Shown here: one piece after another, positions 58,831 to 64,000 of the stretch
How the letters are laid out: each line of letters begins with the position of its first letter
Numbering within the stretch: the first letter of the stretch is position 1
NCBI GenBank assembly: GCA_910584965.1
Contig: CAJUDZ010000007.1
Span: forward strand, 1 to 64,000
Direction: 5' to 3'
DNA from: an uncultured Lachnospiraceae bacterium
GTDB taxonomy: Bacteria; Bacillota; Clostridia; Lachnospirales; Lachnospiraceae
Length of the DNA stretch: 64,000 nt
The notes under the pieces: model-generated
What the model saw: the letters and a program-made list of their open reading frames with translations, nothing else
Told to the model about the DNA's origin: nothing
The model's database searches: none
Translations under genes and position numbers: made by a program

Positions 58831-60519
58831 ATGAGAATTACGAACAGAATCATGCGGAATAATTCGCTGTATAATATCAATCAGAATAAAATACTGGAAG
58901 ATAAGCTGAGCAATCAGATGACAAACCAGAGTAAAATTACAAGACCTTCCGACGATCCGGTTGTAGCGATCAGGGCTTTGCGTCTCCGTACAAATGTGAC
59001 AATGGTGTCACAATATTATGATAAGAATACGGAAGATGCCGACAGCTGGCTTTCCATTACGGGAGATGCACTGAACACGGTAGGTTCTGTACTGCAGGAT
59101 ATTTATGAACAGGCCGAAACGGCTTCGAAGAAGTTTTTTACGGCTTCCGATCTGGATATCGTGCTGACGCAGATGAATGCTCTTGCCAAAGAGTTTTATG
59201 CAAGCGGTAATGTGGACTATGCGGGCCGTTATGTTTTTTCAGGATTCAGAACCGATACGCCGATTACCTTTACCGAGGAGAACATCAAAGAGTTCAATCA
59301 GGATCCGGAGAATAGAAAGAATTATATCATTGAAGAAAGCCGCGGCTATAAAGATATCACCAGCATCAGTTATACGGACTGGCAGGGGGCAAACGGCGTC
59401 AAGGATGATGAAACGCAGATCAAGAATACGACGCTGTATCGGTTCCGCCTGTCCTACGATGACCTGGATGAGTCCATTAAAACAAATGGTAATCCGCCCA
59501 CTGCGGATGCTTTCCAGATAACGATAACGGGAGCGGGACAGCCGGCCAATGTTACCGTTTATGCAGATGCGGAAAGCGCTTATAAGGCGATTGCGGCGGA
59601 TACGACGGGAGAGGCGGTTGCCTATATTCCATCCACCGGAGAAATTGTCTTCGGCGAAGCATATTATAATGACCCGCTGAAGGTCAACGAGAATATGAAG
59701 GTCGATGTGAAATATTCCAAGAGTACCTGGGAAGAAGGGGATATTAATCCGGTTCATTATTTCCACTGTATTGAGAGCGACGAGAAAAACGCTTTCAAGG
59801 CGATGAACCTGGACAGTGCAAAGAAGACGCTGGAAACCGCGCAGTCACAGTTAGAAGTGGTTGAGGCGGATAAAAACTCGACCCAGGCTCAGATCGACGC
59901 TGCCCGTCAGGCCGTGAAAGACGCGCAGGATGTTGTGGATGATATCATGGGCCATGTGATCGAATATAATATGGAAGGCAAAGACCAGGATATTTACTAT
60001 GCGATGGGCTTTAATCAGGATATTCAGGTAAATACCCATGCCCATGAAGTTTTCACGCATGAAGTCAGAAGAGATATGGACGACTTTAAAGTTTATCTGA
60101 AACAGCTCAAGGACGTGGAAGCTGCAAAAGCGGACATCGAAACAAAGATGAAAGAATATCCGGAAGATTCGGATGAATATAAAGATCTGAAATTAAAGAT
60201 GGATGCGGCTGACAAGGCCTATACCTATATCAGAGAGAATGTACAGAAAAAATTCGAGAACCAGCTTACAAAATGCCAGAGTTATATTGATGAAACCAAT
60301 GTGGCCGTTACGGACAACGGTACGAGAAGAAGCCGTCTGGAGCTGATTAAAAACAGACTGATGGGACAGAAAGCGACGTTTAAGGACTTACAGAGCAGTA
60401 ATGAAGATATAGACGTAACGGAGGTAGCCGTACAGCTGAAGAGTTCGGAACTTACCTATGAAGCGGCGCTTGCGGCTACGAGTAAGATCATGCAGACAAA
60501 TCTGATGAATTATATCTGA
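58831..60519 (+). CDS. flgL: Flagellar hook-associated protein FlgL
   Basis: 562 residues. The flagellin-like N-terminus (RITNRIMRNNSLYNINQNKI, SDDPVVAIRALRLR) and C-terminus (VAVQLKSSELTYEAALAATSKIMQTNLMNYI) are typical of FlgL. The usual length is about 300; this one carries an extra 200 to 250 residues in the centre, including a coiled coil at about 325-370 (TLETAQSQLEVVEADKNS) and another near 430-490. The insertion probably makes a larger exposed domain at the second junction zone. Confidence 0.9.
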   Translation: MRITNRIMRNNSLYNINQNKILEDKLSNQMTNQSKITRPSDDPVVAIRALRLRTNVTMVSQYYDKNTEDADSWLSITGDALNTVGSVLQDIYEQAETASKKFFTASDLDIVLTQMNALAKEFYASGNVDYAGRYVFSGFRTDTPITFTEENIKEFNQDPENRKNYIIEESRGYKDITSISYTDWQGANGVKDDETQIKNTTLYRFRLSYDDLDESIKTNGNPPTADAFQITITGAGQPANVTVYADAESAYKAIAADTTGEAVAYIPSTGEIVFGEAYYNDPLKVNENMKVDVKYSKSTWEEGDINPVHYFHCIESDEKNAFKAMNLDSAKKTLETAQSQLEVVEADKNSTQAQIDAARQAVKDAQDVVDDIMGHVIEYNMEGKDQDIYYAMGFNQDIQVNTHAHEVFTHEVRRDMDDFKVYLKQLKDVEAAKADIETKMKEYPEDSDEYKDLKLKMDAADKAYTYIRENVQKKFENQLTKCQSYIDETNVAVTDNGTRRSRLELIKNRLMGQKATFKDLQSSNEDIDVTEVAVQLKSSELTYEAALAATSKIMQTNLMNYI

Positions 60520-60538
60520 TAAGAGAGGAAAAATAGTT

Positions 60539-61000
60539 ATGACGATCATGACAAAGGTATTCGGCGAAATTTCAATAGACGATGACAGAATTATCACATT
60601 TTCCAAAGGGATTGTCGGATTTCCGGAGCTTACGGAGTTTGCGCTGCTGCATGATTCGGAGAAAGGTTCCGATTCCATTCACTGGCTGCAATCCATACAG
60701 GAACCCGCGTTTGCAATGCCGGTCATGGATCCGCTCCGCGTATGTCCGGATTATAATCCGGAAGTCGACGATGAAATCCTCAGAAATCTCGGAGAGCTGA
60801 ATCAGGACGAGATGCTCGTACTCGTTACGATGACCGTACCGAAAGAGGTTGAGAAGATGTCCGTCAATCTGAAAGGGCCTATTGTCATTAACGCGGCACA
60901 GAAAACGGCGATACAGGTCATCGTGGAAGGTGAAGAATATCCGGTAAAATTTCCGATCTATGATATCCTGAATGCAAAAAAAGAGAAAGCAGGTGATTAA
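60539..61000 (+). CDS. fliW: Flagellar assembly factor FliW
   Basis: 153 residues. FGEISIDDDRIITFSKGIVGFPELTEFALL near the start and LVTMTVPKE, SVNLKGPIVIN and the C-terminal YPVKFPIYDIL fit FliW. FliW binds CsrA and blocks its RNA binding; free flagellin displaces CsrA from FliW, so flagellin synthesis is tied to export. It ends directly at the csrA start codon (TAA ATG), so the two are made together. Confidence 0.93.
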   Translation: MTIMTKVFGEISIDDDRIITFSKGIVGFPELTEFALLHDSEKGSDSIHWLQSIQEPAFAMPVMDPLRVCPDYNPEVDDEILRNLGELNQDEMLVLVTMTVPKEVEKMSVNLKGPIVINAAQKTAIQVIVEGEEYPVKFPIYDILNAKKEKAGD

Positions 61001-61219
61001 ATGTTAGCTTTATCCAGAAAAAAAAGCGAGGCGCTTATTATTAATAACAACATTGAAATCACGGTGCTTGAAATCAAAGGCGAGCAGGTGAAACTGGGAA
61101 TCAGCGCACCGAAGGAAGTTCCCGTCTATCGGAAAGAAGTCTATATGCAGATTCAGGATTCCAATCAGGAAGCGGTGAATACCGACGGACTGGAGGCTTT
61201 GCAGAGGCTGTTGAAATGA
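61001..61219 (+). CDS. csrA: Carbon storage regulator CsrA
   Basis: 72 residues. MLALSRKKSEALIINNNIEITVLEIKGEQVKLGI is split here by the family's strands; GISAPKEVPVYRKEVY carries the RNA-binding Arg region. It dimerises and binds GGA-containing hairpins near ribosome sites to block translation. The leader at 63888-63980 is a likely target. It is the last gene of the flagellar operon and is followed by two double-hairpin terminator repeats. Confidence 0.95.
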   Translation: MLALSRKKSEALIINNNIEITVLEIKGEQVKLGISAPKEVPVYRKEVYMQIQDSNQEAVNTDGLEALQRLLK

Positions 61220-61227
61220 TTCATATG

Positions 61228-61279
61228 CAGAATGCGCAGTATTTGAAAATCGCCGCTGCCGAGCGGCGATTTATTATTC
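61228..61279 (+). terminator. Double-hairpin terminator repeat, copy 2
   Basis: AATCGCCGC-tgccga-GCGGCGATT (about 61248-61271) followed by TATTATT. The first hairpin (CAGAATGCGCAGTATTTG) is degraded. It ends the csrA transcript. Confidence 0.7.
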
Positions 61280-61312
61280 TATTCAGGAAATTGCTGTAAC
61301 AGAAACCATTTC

Positions 61313-61369
61313 AGGGGAGAATGCGAAGCATTCTTGTAATCGCCGCTGCCGAGCGGCGATTTATTATTC
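61313..61369 (+). terminator. Double-hairpin terminator repeat, copy 3
   Basis: Nearly identical to copy 1 at the window start: AGGGGAGAATGCGAAGCATT, then AATCGCCGC-tgccga-GCGGCGATT. Its right end overlaps the last codons and stop of the minus-strand glycosyltransferase gene (61364). The two copies lie 85 bp apart in tandem. Confidence 0.75.
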
Positions 61370-62554
61370 CGCCGCACTCAGAATCCGAATCATTTCTGCA
61401 AGGCGCATTTCATAGGTATGATATTTTGCCGTCTTTTCATATCCGCGCAGAGCAATTTCCATTCGTTCCGCATCGTGATGCAGATAATAGTCCACTTTTT
61501 GAATGAGATCTTCTTCGTTTTCATAGACTTCAAGGTCTTTCCCGATTTCAAAATATTCCGGTATTTCAGCCTGGTAGTTGGTGAGCAGAAAACCGCCGCA
61601 GCCAAGAACATCCCAGACGCGGAGAGAAAGCCCCGTTTCGATCGGCCTCATTGTGATATTCAGGTTGATTTTAGATGCCTGGAAAATTTTGGGCATTTCT
61701 GTGAGCGTGCCTGCGCCGCCCTTTGCATGAATATGGGGAAGGGCAGAAGTGTCGCTGCGGGTATAGAGCGATACATTAAAACGCTCCGACAGGGCGGAAA
61801 GAAGGGCGTGCCTTTCCACGCTGGCAAGTTTCATGCCGATATACTGGTGCGCCGCAAGATACCGGCCGGTATCGAGAAAAACATCTTCGCTTTTGTAAAA
61901 AGAAGGATCGGCGGAAACGATTTCCTGTATGACATTTTCGGGCAGCGTATCGTAGATGAAATTATAGCCGAAGACCCTCATCTGTGCCTGAATTAATCCA
62001 TTCACATACCCCTGTGTATAGGAAGAGAGGGAATTGTCTGCAAGAAGTCTGTCATAGCGGCACTTTTCCGAATAAAGGGAACCGACGAAAGCGACATCGC
62101 TTCCATATTTCCGGTAGTCTTCATCGGTCATATTAAGAATTACCGTTTCCCACCTTTTTACATTTGCTGCCAGCGGAAGATAGTAAATATGGTCCGGATT
62201 ATATGGATGGAAGAAAGCGTACTGTGCCTGGTCGAACAGAAAAATCCGGTTCCATTCATTTTTCAGCGCATTGGAAAAAAGCTCCGCAACAGGACTGTCT
62301 ACGCTCCAGCAGACATAAGGAACCTTAAAATGATTACAGGCATAGGAAATGGCCGGATAGAAATTTACACTGAAGACAAAGGACAGTTTGTGGGAAAGAA
62401 TCCATCCGGTAATTTTTTCCGCACATTGGGAAGGCGTGACATGCTTGTCTGCCATTTCCGCTGTTTCCTGTAAAACGGTGATGCCGAAAGATTCAAATAC
62501 CTGTATGATATCGGGTTCGCAGATGCTGTTGTAGCGGTAAATAAGAATTTCCAT
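61364..62554 (-). CDS. CgeB/DUF3880-like glycosyltransferase A
   Basis: 396 residues, no signal peptide. An N-terminal DUF3880-like part (about 1-200, with PYVCWSVDSPVAEL, IYYLPLAANVKRWE and DVAFVGSLYS) and a C-terminal GT-B donor-binding part (about 270-396, with SKINLNITMRPIETGLSLRVWDVL and GGFLLTNYQ). It is a clear paralog of the divergent gene at 62677. Related enzymes include CgeB and flagellin-modifying glycosyltransferases. Position between csrA and a sigma-28 gene suggests O-glycosylation of flagellin; this is inference. Confidence 0.85.
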   Translation of the reverse strand: MEILIYRYNSICEPDIIQVFESFGITVLQETAEMADKHVTPSQCAEKITGWILSHKLSFVFSVNFYPAISYACNHFKVPYVCWSVDSPVAELFSNALKNEWNRIFLFDQAQYAFFHPYNPDHIYYLPLAANVKRWETVILNMTDEDYRKYGSDVAFVGSLYSEKCRYDRLLADNSLSSYTQGYVNGLIQAQMRVFGYNFIYDTLPENVIQEIVSADPSFYKSEDVFLDTGRYLAAHQYIGMKLASVERHALLSALSERFNVSLYTRSDTSALPHIHAKGGAGTLTEMPKIFQASKINLNITMRPIETGLSLRVWDVLGCGGFLLTNYQAEIPEYFEIGKDLEVYENEEDLIQKVDYYLHHDAERMEIALRGYEKTAKYHTYEMRLAEMIRILSAAE

Positions 62555-62676
62555 AAAATTTCCGTCCTTTTCTGTACGCTTTATGTTATAGTAGTTATAA
62601 GAACAGTGTAATGGAAAAAGAAATATGTGCCAAGTAAAATCGTAAAAAAGTCCGGGGAAAGGAAAACGGCATTGTT

Positions 62677-63858
62677 ATGAGAATTTTATATATGATGAGC
62701 AGGCAGCAGCCGATTACCAGCATCATGCGTGCGCTGCGGAATATGGGACATGAAGCGGGAATGTATCCGGTGCTTCTGGAAGAAATTGGCGGGGACGGAG
62801 AAGGAGCGGAAGAAGAAAAAAAACTGAAAGAATACCTGAAAGCGAACAGGCTGGATATGGTAATCGCCAATATTTTTGCTCCCGCCGTGGCGCAGGCAAC
62901 ACATGAACTGGGTATAAAATTTGCGCTTTATGGCATGGACTCCCCGATGTATGAGACCTATCTTCCGGTTTTTCCCCGTTATGATAACTGCTATCTTTTC
63001 TTTTTTGACAGAAAAGAATATGAACTGGCAAAACAGAAGGGCTATACCAATGTGTATTATATGCCGCTTGCTGCGGATGTGACATGGACGGAACAACTTG
63101 TAATTACGGATGAAGAAATAAATAAATACAGCTGCGATATGTCCTTTGTCGGGAGTTTGTACAGCGATAATGTATACGACCGGTATCTGGATCGATTTCC
63201 CGGGAATGTTCAGCGCTTTTTTACGGAGATGATGGAAAAAAGCGCGTTTCAGTGGGATGGACGGGACAGACTCGGGGAATGCCTGACGCCGGAGCTTGCC
63301 GCGCTTGTAAAAAATACATGTCCGGAATTGTATACAAGACCTTATGAACTGTCGGATGAATATTATCTGAAGGGATATTTTTTCGGAAGGAAGCTGACGC
63401 ATATTGAACGTGCGCTGCTGTTGCAGCTTCTGGCCGAGCAGTACGATATTCATCTGTATACAAGAAACGACGATATTGTTCCGGAGGGTATACGGAGATT
63501 TCCGGAAATATCCCAGACGAACGGAGCATTTAAGGTATTTTATTCCAGTAAAATCAATTTGAATATTACGCTTCGAAGCATTGAGAGCGGAATTCCGATG
63601 CGGATTTTTGATATTATGAGCGTGGGAGGATTTGTGCTGACGAATTATCAGGAAGAGATTTCGGATCTGTTTGCGGAAGGAAAGGAAATCGTAACGTTTA
63701 AAACCCCTGAAGAGTTGATTGACAAGGCAGATTATTATCTGAAACACGATACGGAGAGGATAAACATCGGAATTAACGGTTATAAAAAAGTGAAAAACTG
63801 CTATACATACGAGCATCAGCTGCGGAAAATTATTTCTATTTTATTTCCGTCACCCTAA
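62677..63858 (+). CDS. CgeB/DUF3880-like glycosyltransferase B
   Basis: 393 residues. Same architecture as gene 61364: YGMDSPMYET, VYYMPLAADV, DMSFVGSLYSDN, and SKINLNITLRSIESGIPMRIFDI with GGFVLTNYQ. The two share conserved blocks along the whole length but are well diverged, so they probably attach different sugars or act in sequence. Divergent from gene 61364 across a 122-bp gap. The ribosome site AAAGGA is rather far (13 nt) from the ATG. Confidence 0.85.
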   Translation: MRILYMMSRQQPITSIMRALRNMGHEAGMYPVLLEEIGGDGEGAEEEKKLKEYLKANRLDMVIANIFAPAVAQATHELGIKFALYGMDSPMYETYLPVFPRYDNCYLFFFDRKEYELAKQKGYTNVYYMPLAADVTWTEQLVITDEEINKYSCDMSFVGSLYSDNVYDRYLDRFPGNVQRFFTEMMEKSAFQWDGRDRLGECLTPELAALVKNTCPELYTRPYELSDEYYLKGYFFGRKLTHIERALLLQLLAEQYDIHLYTRNDDIVPEGIRRFPEISQTNGAFKVFYSSKINLNITLRSIESGIPMRIFDIMSVGGFVLTNYQEEISDLFAEGKEIVTFKTPEELIDKADYYLKHDTERINIGINGYKKVKNCYTYEHQLRKIISILFPSP

Positions 63859-63883
63859 ATTATTGTCGTGATGAACCGATATA
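63856..63883 (+). promoter_or_regulatory. Sigma-28 promoter of the gene at the window end
   Basis: TAAATTAT (63856-63863), 12 bp, CCGATATA (63876-63883). CCGATA starts 20 bp after the TAAA, the same as at 54028. It lies 104 bp before the ATG at 63987. Confidence 0.8.
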
Positions 63884-63887
63884 TACA

Positions 63888-63980
63888 ACAAGGGACTATG
63901 TTTTTACAGGGAAAATAGTCAGGACGATTCTAAAAGATTCAAAAATGAGGGATGATTTACAAACTATCACACGGAGGTGA
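63888..63980 (+). promoter_or_regulatory. Leader with multiple CsrA-like GGA sites
   Basis: ACAAGGGA (63888-63895), TTACAGGGA (63904-63912), CAGGACG (63920-63926), ATGAGGGATG (63945-63954) and the ribosome site GGAGGTGA (63973-63980) all carry the GGA core; TTACAGGGA is close to the CsrA consensus RUACARGGA. A leader of about 97 nt with several such sites, one covering the ribosome site, is the known design of the flagellin (hag) leader. Confidence 0.6.
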
Positions 63981-63986
63981 TTCAAA

Positions 63987-64000
63987 ATGGCACTCGATCT
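63987..64000 (+). CDS. Start of a sigma-28-dependent gene, truncated; possibly flagellin
   Basis: Only the codons for MALDL are inside the window. GGAGGTGA, a full-length match to the 16S anti-ribosome-site sequence, lies 6 nt upstream, as expected for a very highly expressed gene. Sigma-28 promoter, CsrA-like leader and position next to csrA and glycosyltransferases favour a flagellin or another filament protein. The five residues do not resemble the usual flagellin start, so identity is open. Confidence 0.5.

Noticed and set aside
62686..63816. A 376-residue open frame antisense to glycosyltransferase B
   Set aside because: Same reasoning: the plus-strand protein is a recognisable paralog of its neighbour, and this frame has low-complexity, basic composition.

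Overview
The window looks like a piece of a flagellated Firmicutes chromosome, most probably a plant-polysaccharide-degrading gut Lachnospiraceae. The evidence is strong AGGAGG-type ribosome sites with many TTG/GTG starts, CUT1 sugar transporters with large AraC regulators, a flgM-flgN-flgK-flgK-flgL-fliW-csrA operon, BceAB/MacB-like ABC exporters with OmpR-type two-component systems, and sigma-A and sigma-28 promoter consensus sequences. No rRNA, tRNA, CRISPR array or intact transposase was seen. Assignments come from reading motifs by eye; no database search was run.

Layout. 1-7.9 kb: a lipoprotein behind an 11-bp-phased operator/promoter, a GNAT-like acyltransferase on the minus strand, and a response regulator/kinase/FtsX permease/ATPase module. 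8.1-14.1 kb: a membrane-anchored AraC regulator with a CUT1 sugar importer (two permeases and a binding lipoprotein). 14.2-16.6 kb: a nucleotidyltransferase, an ACT-domain protein and an exported acidic-repeat protein behind four 11-bp direct repeats. 16.7-19.1 kb: an AT-rich type II restriction-modification pair. 19.1-26.9 kb: a polysaccharide deacetylase, a small unknown protein, a GH43 enzyme overlapping a response regulator, its kinase, and an ABC exporter whose promoter is separated from its first gene by a roughly 206-bp inverted-repeat (MITE-like) element. 26.9-28.5 kb: a likely toxin-antitoxin module (MqsR-like toxin plus YgiT zinc-finger/Panacea antitoxin) with a consensus promoter and a dyad. 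28.7-32.6 kb: a chemoreceptor, a WYL regulator and a ClbS/DfsB-like protein. 32.7-38.7 kb: an oppBCDFA peptide importer behind a structured leader that ends in an attenuator-like hairpin.

39.0-50.7 kb is a coherent pectin (rhamnogalacturonan I) utilisation locus. It holds a CUT1 importer, an AraC regulator, a GH112 phosphorylase, a CE12-type acetylesterase, a GH105 unsaturated rhamnogalacturonyl hydrolase, an L-rhamnose mutarotase and a TIM-barrel isomerase/epimerase. The neighbours suggest that the GH112 enzyme acts on galactosyl-rhamnose.

50.8-64 kb: three overlapping or closely packed soluble signalling genes (kinase-receiver, LytS-like kinase, receiver with a SARP-like DNA-binding domain) lead directly into the late flagellar operon, which starts at a near-perfect sigma-28 promoter. 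Two divergent DUF3880/CgeB-like glycosyltransferases follow. The window closes with a second sigma-28 promoter, a leader rich in CsrA-like GGA sites and the first codons of a gene that may be a flagellin, so fliW, csrA and a likely CsrA target lie within 3.5 kb.

Dispersed elements not explained by genes: a double-hairpin terminator repeat (four copies), a three-way-junction repeat (two copies), a 16-nt motif upstream of three accessory genes, and three promoters sharing a response-regulator activation architecture.
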